DNA of 64,000 bases from assembly GCF_009928425.1 (NCBI RefSeq), contig NZ_JAABNS010000001.1:868001-932000 (forward strand). Direction: 5' to 3'. Origin of the DNA: Pseudarthrobacter sp. ATCC 49987. GTDB lineage: Bacteria; Actinomycetota; Actinomycetes; Actinomycetales; Micrococcaceae. Made by a program: the position numbers and the translations under genes. Shown in pieces: positions 53,263 to 63,103 of this stretch (position 1 is the stretch's first letter; every line of letters starts with the position of its first letter). The notes beneath the pieces were generated by a model that saw nothing but the letters and a program-made list of their open reading frames with translations, was not told the origin of the DNA and ran no database searches.

Positions 53263-54306
53263 ATGGCCGTCCCGACACGTTCGCAGCCGGACGAGGTCAC
53301 CGCCACCGCCTTGGGTACCTGGCCCGGCGAAGACCCGGTCGAAGCCGCACGCATCATCCGCGGTGAACTCGGCAGCCCGCACCTCCCGTTCCTGGCCGAG
53401 CTTCCGGACCGGGGCGTCGGTTCCGACGCGCTCGGCCGGACAGCCTCCCTGCTGGTGGACCTTTCCGTGGACGTCCAGCCCCACGGCTGGCGGATCGTGG
53501 ACCGGCCCGGCAAGGACCTCAAGCGGGCGCGCTCGGCGCTCTCCACCGACATCAACATCCTGGCCGACGTGATCGGCGCCGAGGACACCCCGGCCACGGA
53601 CCTCAAGGTCCAGCTGCGCGGCCCGCTGAGCCTCGCCGCCGGACTGCACCTGCACAACGGGGAGCGTGCGCTGATCGACTACGGCGCCCGGCGGGACCTC
53701 GCGGCGTCCCTGGCCGCGGGGGCCGGCAGCTACCTGAGCCGGGTGGCCGCCGCGGCCCCCGGCGCCCGCATCGTGGTCCAGATCGACGAGCCGGAGATCG
53801 CATCCGTGCTGGCCGGCACCATCCCCACCTCAAGCGGCTACCGGACCCTGCGCTCGGTCCCCGGCCAGGAAGCCACCGACTCCTGGCAGCTCGTCATCGA
53901 CGCGCTGCGGGAGGCCGGCGCCGTCGAGGTCGTTGTCTGCGTCCCGGAAGTCGAGGCGCCCTTCGACCGGATCCTGGCGGCGGGGGCCGACGGGATCGCC
54001 GTGCCGCTGCGCGCCCTCACATCCCGCCAGTGGGAACAGCTCGCCGGCGCAGTGGAGTCGGGGAAAAGGCTGTGGGCCGGAGCGCTCGATGTCTCCAGCC
54101 CCGCCGCCGCGCTGCCCCGCGTCGCCGACGTCGTGGAAACCGTCTGGCGGCCGTGGCGCCAGCTGGGCCTGACTGCCGCCACCCTCGGCGGGTTGCGCGT
54201 CACGCCCTCGGACGGGCTGGCCAGGCATTCGCCGTCGTCCGCGACGGCGGTGTTGACCCGGCTGACACAGGTGGCCGACGGCCTCAACCAGCTCGCACTC
54301 GGCTAG
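53263..54306 (+). CDS. MetE-like (cobalamin-independent methionine synthase family) protein lacking zinc ligands
   Basis: This 347-residue protein resembles the C-terminal half of cobalamin-independent methionine synthase, with ELGSPHLPFLAELPDRGVGSDALGRTASLLVDL at the start and VQIDEPEIASVLAG in the core. The HxC and second Cys zinc ligands of MetE are not visible; the only Cys is in VVVCVPEVE. It therefore probably does not make methionine by the MetE reaction and its substrate is unknown. Similar half-length proteins are, to my knowledge, a conserved actinobacterial group. The ATG at 53263 follows the chorismate mutase stop directly. Confidence 0.82.
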   Translation: MAVPTRSQPDEVTATALGTWPGEDPVEAARIIRGELGSPHLPFLAELPDRGVGSDALGRTASLLVDLSVDVQPHGWRIVDRPGKDLKRARSALSTDINILADVIGAEDTPATDLKVQLRGPLSLAAGLHLHNGERALIDYGARRDLAASLAAGAGSYLSRVAAAAPGARIVVQIDEPEIASVLAGTIPTSSGYRTLRSVPGQEATDSWQLVIDALREAGAVEVVVCVPEVEAPFDRILAAGADGIAVPLRALTSRQWEQLAGAVESGKRLWAGALDVSSPAAALPRVADVVETVWRPWRQLGLTAATLGGLRVTPSDGLARHSPSSATAVLTRLTQVADGLNQLALG

Positions 54307-54324
54307 CGCCGGCCGTCGCCGCCG

Positions 54325-55038
54325 TCAGCTGCGTCGTTCCCAGCGGTCCGGCCGGGCGTGGTCCGGCAGGTAGCCCGGCGCCGCCACCCCGCCGGGGTAC
54401 GGTTCCAGCCGATAGTCGAAGTGCCCGGCATAGACCAGGATCAGCCCGAGCTGCGGCTGGATCACCTTGACCTGGATCCGGTGCCTGCCGGCCGTGCCCT
54501 CCCCGGGCGCCCACCACTGTTCCGCGTAGGCTTTGGCATCGAGCGCGGCAGGGAGGGGAATCCGCAGCGGGCCGAGGAACAGCCGTGATGCCTCCGACAC
54601 GCCGCGCAGCCGGCCCCCGGCGGTGACGCTGAGGTTGAGGTCCGTGACGAGCCGCCGGTACCGCCCGACGTAATCCAGCAGGCCGTGCCGGCTGCCGGAG
54701 TCATCGAAGCTTGTGGTGTCGTGGAACAGCCGGGTGGTGCCCGGGAAAAAGATTTCGCGCCGTGCGGTGAGGCTGGAGCGTCCGAACGGGTCCAGGTGGG
54801 CGTGGTTCTCGATCCGGAACCGGATGCCCTCACCGTATTCCGGGAAAAACGCCTGCTCGCCGCCGGCGAGGCGCAGCAGGGGACGGAGCCAGCTCTGCCG
54901 GCAGCCGACCACGTCAAACACGCCCTCGCCGACGCCGAAGTGCCCGGAGCCGGGACTGAGGGAGAAGTACTCCTGCAGCTCCGGCTGCAGCCGGGCGAAG
55001 TCAGCGCCGAGGGCCAGCTGGTAGATCGGGGTGCTCAC
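54325..55038 (-). CDS. DUF4166 domain protein
   Basis: This 237-residue protein matches the DUF4166 pattern: LQPELQEYFSLSPGSGHFGVGEGVFDVVG near the start and WWAPGEGTAGRHRIQVKVIQPQLGLILVYAGHFDY near the end. No signal peptide or membrane segment is seen. Function is unknown. The GTG start at 55038 is fixed by an excellent AGGAGGA five bases upstream. It converges on the MetE-like gene with 18 bases between stops and is divergent from mtrA. Confidence 0.82.
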   Translation of the reverse strand: MSTPIYQLALGADFARLQPELQEYFSLSPGSGHFGVGEGVFDVVGCRQSWLRPLLRLAGGEQAFFPEYGEGIRFRIENHAHLDPFGRSSLTARREIFFPGTTRLFHDTTSFDDSGSRHGLLDYVGRYRRLVTDLNLSVTAGGRLRGVSEASRLFLGPLRIPLPAALDAKAYAEQWWAPGEGTAGRHRIQVKVIQPQLGLILVYAGHFDYRLEPYPGGVAAPGYLPDHARPDRWERRS

Positions 55039-55160
55039 GGAATCCTCCTGGGGTGCCTGGCTGGGTGATGTGTACCTGTCCACAGCATGCGGGATGGACG
55101 GGGGTTTGTCACAGCCGGCCGGATGCCCGGTGGCGGCATCGGTGGGCCGCCCGGTTACCG

Positions 55161-55183
55161 GCGGCGCCATGCCCGGGCGCCGC
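55161..55183. promoter_or_regulatory. inverted repeat upstream of mtrA
   Basis: GCGGCGCC and GGCGCCGC are perfect inverted repeats with a seven-base spacer, 41 bases before the mtrA ATG in the 185-base gap shared with the divergent DUF4166 gene. It could be a leader hairpin or a regulator site. Confidence 0.35.
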
Positions 55184-55223
55184 GGAATACGACAAAGCCA
55201 TTGCAATAAGGGAATATATACAT

Positions 55224-55898
55224 ATGAAGGCACGCATTCTGGTAGTGGACGATGACGAGGCGCTGGCCGAGATGATCGGTATTGTGCTGCGCAATGACGG
55301 GTTCGAGCCCGTCTTCTGCGCTGACGGCGGGCAGGCGCTCGAAGTCTTCCGCTCCGCCAAACCGGACCTCGTGCTGCTGGACCTGATGCTCCCGGGCATC
55401 GACGGCATTGAAGTCTGCCGCCAGATCCGTGCCGAGTCCGATGTCCCGATCGTGATGCTCACTGCCAAGGCGGACACCTCCGACGTGGTCCGCGGCCTCG
55501 AGTCCGGGGCCGATGACTATGTGCCGAAGCCCTTCAAGCCGGCCGAACTGGTCGCCAGGGTCCGGGCCCGGCTGCGGCCCGGCGACCAGAAGGCGCCCGA
55601 GACGCTGCGGATTGCCGACGTCACGATCGACGTGGCCGGACACCTGGTCAGCCGAGGGACCGAGCGGATCTCGCTGACACCGCTGGAGTTCGACCTGCTG
55701 GTCGCCCTGGCACGCAAGCCCTGGCAGGTCTTCACCCGGGAACTCCTCCTGGAGCAGGTCTGGGGATACCGGCACGCCGCCGACACCCGCCTGGTGAACG
55801 TCCACGTCCAGCGGCTCAGGTCAAAGATCGAACGTGACCCGGAAGCCCCCGAAGTTGTATTGACGGTCCGTGGTGTCGGCTACAAAGCAGGTTCCTGA
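55224..55898 (+). CDS. mtrA: MtrA response regulator
   Basis: This 224-residue OmpR-family regulator has an N-terminal receiver with acidic pocket VVDDDE, phosphoacceptor Asp53 (LLDLMLPG) and Lys in VPKPFKP. The C-terminal winged helix includes RISLTPLEFDLLVALARKPWQVFTRELLLEQVWGY and VNVHVQRLRSKIERDPE. With MtrB and LpqB immediately downstream, it is the actinobacterial MtrA that coordinates cell-wall, division and osmotic gene expression. I chose the ATG at 55224 because the receiver starts there. Confidence 0.96.
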   Translation: MKARILVVDDDEALAEMIGIVLRNDGFEPVFCADGGQALEVFRSAKPDLVLLDLMLPGIDGIEVCRQIRAESDVPIVMLTAKADTSDVVRGLESGADDYVPKPFKPAELVARVRARLRPGDQKAPETLRIADVTIDVAGHLVSRGTERISLTPLEFDLLVALARKPWQVFTRELLLEQVWGYRHAADTRLVNVHVQRLRSKIERDPEAPEVVLTVRGVGYKAGS

Positions 55899-55929
55899 GC
55901 CACCGGACGGCCACCCCGGAACAGGTCCG

Positions 55930-57909
55930 GTGAGCGCCCCGCCGGAGCGGGTCGCCCCGGAGAACGTTGCCCGTACCTCCGTTGATGTCCACGAACCGGC
56001 CCCGACGACCACAACTTCCGGCGCCCCGGCCGCCGGCGCCCCTGACACCAACGCGCCTGCGGACCTCGCCCCGGCCGCCGGCTGGAAAGCCGTGAGTTTC
56101 CGCACCAGGCTCTGGGTGAAGCGTGCCCGGATCGTGGGGGTGCGGGTGGCCCGGCTGGTCAGCATTGGCGCGTCCCGCCTGCTTCCGGGCATCCGCTACC
56201 TCCTGCGTTCACTGCACCGCAAGTGGCGGCGATCGCTGCAGTTCAGGACCGTGCTGACAACCCTTATGCTCGCGATCGCGTCTTTCGCGGTGGTTGGCGC
56301 GTACCTGTCCAACCAGATCGCCAACAACCTCTTCCAGGAACGGCTGGTCCAGGCCGAGTCGGAGACGCGCTACAACGTCAAGCAGGTGCAGGACACGTTC
56401 GACGGCGCCCAGGTCACCGACCAGTCCAGCGTCATCACGCTCGTTTATGACATCCTGAACGCCGTCGAGGGCCGCGGCTCCGTGATCCAGCGGCGCTATG
56501 TCTTTGAGGCGATGCCGGAACAAACCAAACCCCGCAACCGCTGGGTCGAATCGCGGGCATCGGACCAGCTCACCATCAGCGTCATTCCCACCGAGCTGCG
56601 CACGGCCGTGCAGAATTCCGGCAAGGAGCAGTTCTGGGCGTCCACGGAGTTCCCGGTGGGCACCGAAGACCGGCCCGGGATCGCCGTCGGCAACAAGGTC
56701 ACCTTCAACGGCACGGTCTACGAGCTGTACCTCATCTATGACCTCAACACCGCCCAAAAGACCCTCGACGAGATCCAGAGCGTCTTGCTGGCCGGCGGCG
56801 CGGTGCTGGCGCTGCTGATTGGCGCCGTGGCCTGGTACGTGACCCGGAATGTGGTCAGCCCGGTCAGCCACGCCGCGCTCGTCTCCGAGAAACTCGCGGC
56901 AGGGCAGCTGCAGGAACGCATGGTGGTCAAGGGCGAGGACGAGGTGGCCCGGCTTGGGGCTTCGTTCAACCACATGGCGGCGAGCCTCCAGGAGCAGATC
57001 ACCCAGCTCGCGACCCTGTCCCAGATGCAGCAGCGCTTCGTCTCCGATGTCTCCCACGAACTGCGGACCCCGCTCACCACCGTGCGGATGGCCGCCGAAG
57101 TTCTGTACGACGCGCGCGATGACTTCGACCCCATCAACAAGCGGTCCGCGGAACTGCTCTACCACCAGGTGGAGCGCTTCCAGTCCCTCCTGGCCGACCT
57201 CCTGGAAATCTCCCGCTTCGACGCGGGCGTGGCAACGCTCGACGCCGAACCGGGCGACATCGTGCAGCTCGTGTCGCATGTGATGGAAGGCGTGGCCCCG
57301 GTGGCCGCCGAGTACGGCTCCGAGGTCACCCTCAACGCGCCCGCGGGCAGCATCATCGTGGACATGGATGACCGCCGGATCGACCGGATCCTGCGCAACC
57401 TCGTGCTGAATGCCCTGGAACACGGCGAGGGCCGCCCGGTGAACATTTCCGTGGCCGCCAACGACAACGCCGTGGCGGTCGCCGTCCGGGACCACGGCAT
57501 CGGTTTGGCCCCGGCGGAAGCGGCACGCGTGTTCGACCGGTTCTGGCGCGCCGATCCGGCGCGTGCACGCACCACGGGAGGCAGCGGCCTCGGGCTGTCC
57601 ATCGCGGCGGAGGACGCGAAACTCCACAACGGCTGGCTCCAGGCGTGGGGACGGAAGGGCATCGGCGCCAACTTCCGCCTCACCCTCGCTCTGCGCCAGG
57701 GCGAGGCCATTACGAAGTCCCCACTCCAGCTGGAACCGGTCGACGTCGGTTTTCACGGCGACGGCGGCGAACGCACCATGCTGCTCCTGGACCCCGCGCC
57801 AGTAACGCGCGCCGACGGCGGGACCCACGACGCCGGCACCGCCGACGCCGGCAATACCGATACCCGGGGAACAAGTACCGCAGGCACCGGAACGAAGGAG
57901 GGGGCATGA
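55930..57909 (+). CDS. mtrB: MtrB sensor histidine kinase
   Basis: This 659-residue kinase has a long N-terminal cytoplasmic extension, a first membrane helix near residues 109-130, an extracytoplasmic sensor, a second helix near 286-306 and a HAMP domain. The dimerisation helix has [10 protein letters not shown] with His376, and the ATPase domain has [14 protein letters not shown] (N box), DHGIGLAP (G1) and [10 protein letters not shown] (G2). The GTG at 55930 with GGAACAGG upstream is my choice; a GTG at 55870 would overlap mtrA by 29 bases. The stop overlaps lpqB by four bases. Confidence 0.94.
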   Translation: MSAPPERVAPENVARTSVDVHEPAPTTTTSGAPAAGAPDTNAPADLAPAAGWKAVSFRTRLWVKRARIVGVRVARLVSIGASRLLPGIRYLLRSLHRKWRRSLQFRTVLTTLMLAIASFAVVGAYLSNQIANNLFQERLVQAESETRYNVKQVQDTFDGAQVTDQSSVITLVYDILNAVEGRGSVIQRRYVFEAMPEQTKPRNRWVESRASDQLTISVIPTELRTAVQNSGKEQFWASTEFPVGTEDRPGIAVGNKVTFNGTVYELYLIYDLNTAQKTLDEIQSVLLAGGAVLALLIGAVAWYVTRNVVSPVSHAALVSEKLAAGQLQERMVVKGEDEVARLGASFNHMAASLQEQITQLATLSQMQQRFVSDVSHELRTPLTTVRMAAEVLYDARDDFDPINKRSAELLYHQVERFQSLLADLLEISRFDAGVATLDAEPGDIVQLVSHVMEGVAPVAAEYGSEVTLNAPAGSIIVDMDDRRIDRILRNLVLNALEHGEGRPVNISVAANDNAVAVAVRDHGIGLAPAEAARVFDRFWRADPARARTTGGSGLGLSIAAEDAKLHNGWLQAWGRKGIGANFRLTLALRQGEAITKSPLQLEPVDVGFHGDGGERTMLLLDPAPVTRADGGTHDAGTADAGNTDTRGTSTAGTGTKEGA

Positions 57910-59624
57910 GCCGCACCCCACGGAAGGCCACCCGCACGGCGGCGCTTCTGGCCGTGCTGCTGTTCCTGCTGACATCGTGCGCCCAGATCCCGCGGTCGGG
58001 CCCAGTGGGAAAAAGTACGGACGAGAGCGCAGGGAATCCCAATAACGCTCCTGTGTTCTTCCCGTCCGCGCCGCGTCAGGGGGCCGGGCCGGACGCCGTG
58101 ATCGAGGACTTCTACCTCGCCGGCAGCGGCTACGAGGACGACTACGCCGTGGCACGCCAGTACCTGACCCAGGCGTCGTCCGTGACCTGGAAGCCGGACC
58201 AGCGGGTGCTCGTCTTTCGCTCCGCGCGCGTGGTGCCGACCGGCGTCGAAAACGTCTTCAACTACGAACTGGACGTGTCCTACTCCGTTGACGTGGATGG
58301 GGTTGCTACCCAGCTGCCGGAGGGAACCAAGGAGAATATCCCCGCCACGCTGACCAAGGTGGACGGTGAATGGCGGATTGCGGAACTCCCGGACGGCACA
58401 GCGATCCCGGAGGAGACCTTCAAGGTCATCTACGGCGCCTATCCGATCTATTTCTATGACCCGACGTTCGCCTATGCGGTGCCCGACGTCCGGTGGTTTA
58501 TCAAGAAGAAGACCGTCAAGGCCATGACCAGCGCCCTCCTCGGCGGTCCGGCCCCGTATCTCAAGGGAGCCGTGGTCAGCGCTTTCCCCTCGGGCATCAA
58601 GCTGGCCCGCGAGTCGGTCCCGGTGGTCTCCGGCGCCGCCCAGGTGGACCTCACGGCAAAGGACCTCGTGGAGGCCTCCAACGAGGACAGGCTGCGGATG
58701 CAGACCCAGCTCGCCCTTACCTTCCGCAGCCAGCCCGACGTCATCAACGTCGAACTCCGGGCCAACCAGGACCTGGTGCGCGTACAGGACAATGGCTCCG
58801 TCCTTCCGCCGATCCGGGACAAAAACGTCCCCGCCCACCAGATCGCCGTGAGCAACAACGATCTGGTCCGGTATGAGAACAACAGGATCTCGCCGCTTCC
58901 CGACATCCAGCCTGTCTCCGCCCTGGCACCCCGGGCCCCGGCGGAATCTCCGGTCTCGCAGTCCGCTGCCTTCCTCAACGCCGGCCGCGGAACGCTGTAC
59001 TCCATCGTGCCTGGCCAGCCCGCCAGGGCGCTGACCACCCGCGCCACCCTGACCCGTCCGTCCTTCGACCGGTACGACTGGGTCTGGACGGCGGGACCGG
59101 GGGCCAACGGTGCCGCGGAAATGATCGCCTACCGGCCGGTCAACGTGGCAGAAGGCTCCGGTGTTCCCACGGTCGCACTGGCGCCGGCCTGGCTCGCCGG
59201 GCGGTCCGTCAAGGAGTTCCGGGTCTCACGCGAGGGCACCCGGGCCCTCATCCTCACGGAGCAGAACGGCAAAACCAAGGTCCAGGTAGCGGGCATTGTC
59301 CGGGCAGCGGACGGCACGCCCAAGGAACTGACTGTGCCGATGACCCTGTTGGCAACGAACGATCCGGACCAGGGCGTGTGGGTGGACGACACCACGGTCG
59401 CAGTGATGAAGGGCTCCGCAAGCGAATCCGTCACCCCCGAGCTTTTGTCCCTCACGTCGTCCCAGCCGCAACAACTCGCGCCGTGGCCGGGACTTACCGC
59501 ACTCAGTGCCGGCAACGGGTCTGAGGAGATCTACGCGCAGTCCGCGGAAGGGATCTTCCAGCGGCTCGGCAACGGATGGTCCCCGCAACTCAAGGGGCCG
59601 ATCGATCCGGCCTATCCCGGCTAG
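57906..59624 (+). CDS. lpqB: LpqB lipoprotein, MtrAB accessory
   Basis: This 572-residue lipoprotein has a lipobox LTSC with Cys25. A GerMN-type domain lies in the first half ([23 protein letters not shown] and [18 protein letters not shown]), and the second half is a beta-propeller-like LpqB domain. LpqB modulates the MtrB sensor in mycobacteria and is nearly always encoded after mtrB. The ATG at 57906 overlaps the mtrB stop as ATGA. It should sit on the outer face of the cytoplasmic membrane. Confidence 0.94.
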   Translation: MSRTPRKATRTAALLAVLLFLLTSCAQIPRSGPVGKSTDESAGNPNNAPVFFPSAPRQGAGPDAVIEDFYLAGSGYEDDYAVARQYLTQASSVTWKPDQRVLVFRSARVVPTGVENVFNYELDVSYSVDVDGVATQLPEGTKENIPATLTKVDGEWRIAELPDGTAIPEETFKVIYGAYPIYFYDPTFAYAVPDVRWFIKKKTVKAMTSALLGGPAPYLKGAVVSAFPSGIKLARESVPVVSGAAQVDLTAKDLVEASNEDRLRMQTQLALTFRSQPDVINVELRANQDLVRVQDNGSVLPPIRDKNVPAHQIAVSNNDLVRYENNRISPLPDIQPVSALAPRAPAESPVSQSAAFLNAGRGTLYSIVPGQPARALTTRATLTRPSFDRYDWVWTAGPGANGAAEMIAYRPVNVAEGSGVPTVALAPAWLAGRSVKEFRVSREGTRALILTEQNGKTKVQVAGIVRAADGTPKELTVPMTLLATNDPDQGVWVDDTTVAVMKGSASESVTPELLSLTSSQPQQLAPWPGLTALSAGNGSEEIYAQSAEGIFQRLGNGWSPQLKGPIDPAYPG

Positions 59625-59769
59625 GGACTCCAACAGGCGCGGCGGGTATTGTTCCGGCAGCGCAGCGCAGCCCAGCCCGGGCCGTGCCTGTCCCGACCGT
59701 GTGGCGCGATTTTCCACATAGCGTCGCCAGGGGCTGCCGCCAGGCGCCGCGGGGGCGGAACCTTGTGGG

Positions 59770-60873
59770 GTGGCGACATCCAGGCAAGCCAGTGGCAGTG
59801 GCAGTGGCAGTGACAGTGACAGGGACAGGGACAGGGACCGGGACCGGGACCGGGACGGCAGTGCCGTAACCCGCGCGGTCCGGCGACCGCCGCGCGCAGC
59901 CGACCCTGATCTGGGTCCACCGGCCATTCCTGCTCCGAGACACCGCGGCGGCTACCGCCGGCCGCTGGCGCGGCTGGCAGACGGGGCCGCGGCTGCCGCG
60001 GCCGAAGTGCTGGCACTCGTGGCGCCGGTGGACTGCGTCTGTTGTGGGGCTGAAGACCTGGCGCTCTGTGGCGGCTGCGGACGGCAGGTCCGGCTGTTGA
60101 TGCGGCAACCGTTCCGGGCGGAAGCACAGGCCCCGGCCCTGATGGACGTCGACGGCTCCGTGCTCCTTCCTGTCGTGGCTGCCGGCGCCTACCGCGCGGA
60201 GCTGGCGCAGACGGTGCTGTCGTTCAAGCGCTACGGCCAGGGACAACTCGCGGAGGTGTTGTCCCGTGGCCTGGCCCGGGCCATCCGGGCTGCTGCAGGG
60301 GAGGTACCGGGACTGCTGCTGGTCCCCGTGCCCACCAGCAGCAGTGCCTACCGGAAGCGGGGCTTCAGCCCGGTCCACGTGCTGCTCGGCAGAATGGGAC
60401 GGACCCCGGGGGCCGGAGTACACTCGCGCTTCACCACCGTCCATGCCCTCCGGAAGACGGTGCTGCGGGCCCCGGCGACCGGGAAGCCAGCGTCACGGAC
60501 GGCCCCCGGGGCCGGTTGCCGCCTCCCCGGACTGCCGGGACTTCCGGGACTGCCGCGAGGGCGCGGCGGACAAAAGGGGCTGGGGCGCGGGGACCGGGCA
60601 CAGCGGGTGCGGGGATCCATGCGGGTCCGGCGCGGCCCGTTCGCTCCCAAGGTCAAGGGACAGCAGTGCATCATCGTTGACGACGTGCTCACCACCGGGG
60701 CTACGTTGGCCGAGGCTGCCCGGGCGTTGCGCGCGGCCGGCGCGCTGGTGAGTGGCGCCGTCGTCCTCGCCGCGACACGCCCGCCGGTCACGCTCGACTT
60801 CGGTGACGCCGGCCGCGCGTTGGCGGGGACGGCGCCCGTCCAGGAAAAAAATAAACCAAAAAAGGATGAATAA
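59770..60873 (+). CDS. ComF-family phosphoribosyltransferase-like protein
   Basis: The body of this 367-residue protein matches ComF: a zinc-ribbon-like part with CVCCG and CGGCG near residues 90-104, then VLSFKRYGQGQLAEVL, VPVPTSSSAYRKRGFSPVHVL and the PRPP-binding loop IIVDDVLTTGATL near 301-313. ComF supports DNA uptake in naturally competent bacteria, but its homologues are also general. The first 40 residues include an 11-unit hexanucleotide repeat encoding Ser-Gly, Ser-Asp and Arg-Asp, so the true start is uncertain. An Arg/Gly/Pro-rich insertion lies near residues 240-285. Confidence 0.85.
   Translation: MATSRQASGSGSGSDSDRDRDRDRDRDRDGSAVTRAVRRPPRAADPDLGPPAIPAPRHRGGYRRPLARLADGAAAAAAEVLALVAPVDCVCCGAEDLALCGGCGRQVRLLMRQPFRAEAQAPALMDVDGSVLLPVVAAGAYRAELAQTVLSFKRYGQGQLAEVLSRGLARAIRAAAGEVPGLLLVPVPTSSSAYRKRGFSPVHVLLGRMGRTPGAGVHSRFTTVHALRKTVLRAPATGKPASRTAPGAGCRLPGLPGLPGLPRGRGGQKGLGRGDRAQRVRGSMRVRRGPFAPKVKGQQCIIVDDVLTTGATLAEAARALRAAGALVSGAVVLAATRPPVTLDFGDAGRALAGTAPVQEKNKPKKDE
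59791..59856 (+). repeat. 11-unit hexanucleotide tandem repeat in the 5' end of the comF-like gene
   Basis: The units run AGTGGC x3, AGTGAC x2, AGGGAC x3, CGGGAC x3. Adjacent blocks differ by a single base, so the array looks like stepwise mutation followed by local expansion. Read in frame it gives SG x3, SD x2 and RD x6. Copy-number change adds or removes two residues without a frameshift. Confidence 0.95.
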
Positions 60874-61016
60874 GAGGGGGCTATGAACTAACGTCGAAGA
60901 TGGGTACCAAGAATAGATGTACCTGTCGATAGCGGCTCGGAAAGGGGCTCGACTGTCAGTCAGATCAGCCCCGGGAAGTGCCGCCGTCGTGTCACCGAAG
61001 TCATTTGGAGGGCACC

Positions 61017-61742
61017 ATGGAGTTCATGATCAGCGGACGTAATTTGACGGTCTCCGACCGGTTCCGCGAGTACGCCGACGAGAAGATCTCGAAGATCGCG
61101 TCACTGGGCGACAAGGTCCAGAGGGTGGACGCGAAGGTAACCAAGGAGACCAAGGCCCGCCAGACCGACGAGATGCTCACGGTAGAGCTGACCGTCCTCG
61201 GCCGGGGCCCCGTGATTCGTGCCGAAGCCAGCGCCGCAGACAAATTCGCCGCGTTCGATCTCGCCTACAACAAGCTTCTTGAACGCCTGCGCCGCGCGAA
61301 GGACCGCAAGAAGGTCCACCATGGCCGGCACACCCCGAAATCCGTCACCGAGGCCACGGCAACCCTCGAGCCCGCGAGCACCAGCGAGCCCATTTACGAA
61401 GAGGCCAACCACTGGCTGGAGCCCAAGGCAGCTCCCGCCGAGAAGTCGCCGTACGAGGTCGAGAATGACATCCCGGCCGGAGACTCGCCCGTGCTCATCC
61501 GCCGGAAGGTCTTTCCCGCCGCGTCCCTCACGCTCGACGACGCTGTCGACAATATGGAGCTCGTGGGTCACGACTTCTACCTCTTCGTGGACAAGGAGAC
61601 CAAGGCGCCGTCCGTTGTGTACCGCCGCGACGGTTGGACCTACGGGGTTATTTCCCTTGACCAGACGTGCCAGCCGGGCGAGGCCCCGCTGGAAGAGAAA
61701 GTCCTCGCCTACCGCTCCGAGGATGAGCCCGCCAGCGCATAA
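61017..61742 (+). CDS. hpf: long-form ribosome hibernation promoting factor (HPF/RaiA)
   Basis: This 241-residue protein has the N-terminal RaiA/YfiA domain (MISGRNLTVSDRFREYADEKISKI; AFDLAYNKLLERLRRAKDRKK) and the C-terminal dimerisation domain (LIRRKVFPAASLTLDDAVDNMELVGHDFYLFVDKET and VVYRRDGWTYGVI). Long HPF dimerises stationary-phase 70S ribosomes into inactive 100S particles. The ATG at 61017 is preceded by GGAGGG at the right distance. It precedes a glycosylase gene and secA, the standard actinobacterial position for hpf. Confidence 0.95.
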   Translation: MEFMISGRNLTVSDRFREYADEKISKIASLGDKVQRVDAKVTKETKARQTDEMLTVELTVLGRGPVIRAEASAADKFAAFDLAYNKLLERLRRAKDRKKVHHGRHTPKSVTEATATLEPASTSEPIYEEANHWLEPKAAPAEKSPYEVENDIPAGDSPVLIRRKVFPAASLTLDDAVDNMELVGHDFYLFVDKETKAPSVVYRRDGWTYGVISLDQTCQPGEAPLEEKVLAYRSEDEPASA

Positions 61743-61774
61743 GCTGGTGCAGACCATCCAACGAAGGGACTGAT

Positions 61775-63061
61775 GTGCAGGAAGTGCTGAGCCTCAAGCA
61801 GGCCCGGCGGATCGCACTGGCAGCCCAGGGATTGGACAAAGTACGGCCCGCCGGACCCGTGACTGCACGGGCGGTGGGCCGTACTTTTGCCCGGCTCCAA
61901 CTGGTCCAGATCGACTCCGTCAACGTGCTGGCGCGGAGCCACTACCTGCCCTTCTTCTCCCGGCTGGGCAACTACGACCGCTCCATCCTCCAGCGCATGG
62001 CGGGTACCCACCCGCGCCGCATGATGGAGTACTGGGCCCACGAGGCCAGCTTCATCCGCCCCGACCATTTCCAGGACCTGGTCCTGTGGCAAAGCCGGAA
62101 ATGGGTGGGGGCGCACTCCATGGACCCCGAGCTCAGGAACGGTGTCGCGTCCCGGGTGCTCGAGGCACTGGCCGCCGGCCGGCCAATGACCGCCGCCGAA
62201 CTCACCGCGCACCTTGGCTATGTGGAGGACCGGCAGCAGGACAACTGGGGCTGGAACTGGAACGCCGTGAAACGGGTGCTGGAGCACCTCTTCGAAGCGG
62301 GCCTCATTTCGGCCGCGTCCCGCACGGAGTCCTTTGAACGGCGCTACACCCTCACCGCCAAGGTCCTGTCCGGGCGGCCGGAGGAAAATCCGGAAGTCCC
62401 GGACGCCGGGGCGGACCAGGAGGCCGCGCTGGTACGCCTCATCGATGCCGCCGCCCGGGCCCACGGCATCGGCACGCTGCGCTGCTTTGCGGACTACTTC
62501 CGGACACCCATGCGTCCGTCCGCCATCGCAGTGGACCACCTCCTCGAAGCGGGACGGCTGCTGCCCGTCACTGTGACCGGCTGGAACAAGCCCGTCTACC
62601 GGCACGTCGAGGCGAAACTGCCCCGCACGGCCACCGGTCGCGCGCTGCTGAGCCCCTTCGACTCGCTGGTCTTTGAGCGGCAGCGCCTTGAGGCCTTGTT
62701 CGGTTTCCACTACCGCATCGAGATCTACACCCCGGAGCCGAAGCGCCGCTACGGCTACTACGTGCTGCCCTTTCTGCTGCGCGACGGGATCGTGGCCCGA
62801 GTCGACCTCAAAGCCGACCGGGCCAACGGCCTCCTGCTGGCGAGGGCTGCCCACGCGGAACCCGGCGCCCCCGCCGACACCGCCGTCGAACTCGCTGCCG
62901 AACTGCAGCTCATGGCAGAGTGGTTGGAACTGGACCGGGTTGTGGTTTCCCAGAAAGGGGACCTGGCACCGGCGCTCGCAGACGCCGTGTCCGGGGAGGA
63001 AGCGGTGTATCCGCTGAGAGGGAACAGGCGTAACCGGCCCTGCGTCTCTCCCGTAGACTAA
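61775..63061 (+). CDS. AlkZ/YcaQ-family (HTH_42) DNA glycosylase
   Basis: This 428-residue protein has the HTH_42 fold of interstrand-crosslink DNA glycosylases. The conserved catalytic motif QxD is Gln45-Ile46-Asp47 (LVQIDSVN), which marks the YcaQ type rather than the QxQ of AlkZ. RSHYLPFFSRLGNYD, MEYWAHEASFI and the second-half YYVLPFLLRDGIVARVDLKADR are family sequences. It should remove alkylated or crosslinked bases. The GTG start has AAGGGA upstream. It lies between hpf and secA. Confidence 0.9.
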   Translation: MQEVLSLKQARRIALAAQGLDKVRPAGPVTARAVGRTFARLQLVQIDSVNVLARSHYLPFFSRLGNYDRSILQRMAGTHPRRMMEYWAHEASFIRPDHFQDLVLWQSRKWVGAHSMDPELRNGVASRVLEALAAGRPMTAAELTAHLGYVEDRQQDNWGWNWNAVKRVLEHLFEAGLISAASRTESFERRYTLTAKVLSGRPEENPEVPDAGADQEAALVRLIDAAARAHGIGTLRCFADYFRTPMRPSAIAVDHLLEAGRLLPVTVTGWNKPVYRHVEAKLPRTATGRALLSPFDSLVFERQRLEALFGFHYRIEIYTPEPKRRYGYYVLPFLLRDGIVARVDLKADRANGLLLARAAHAEPGAPADTAVELAAELQLMAEWLELDRVVVSQKGDLAPALADAVSGEEAVYPLRGNRRNRPCVSPVD

Positions 63062-63103
63062 ACACGCCAGAATTCGGCAGCTTGAGACTGGGAGCAACTT
63101 CAC

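Noticed and set aside
60874..61016. Riboswitch upstream of hpf
   Set aside because: Only a six-base GGGGCT/AGCCCC pairing and a short GGTAC/GTACC repeat are visible, with no known aptamer pattern.
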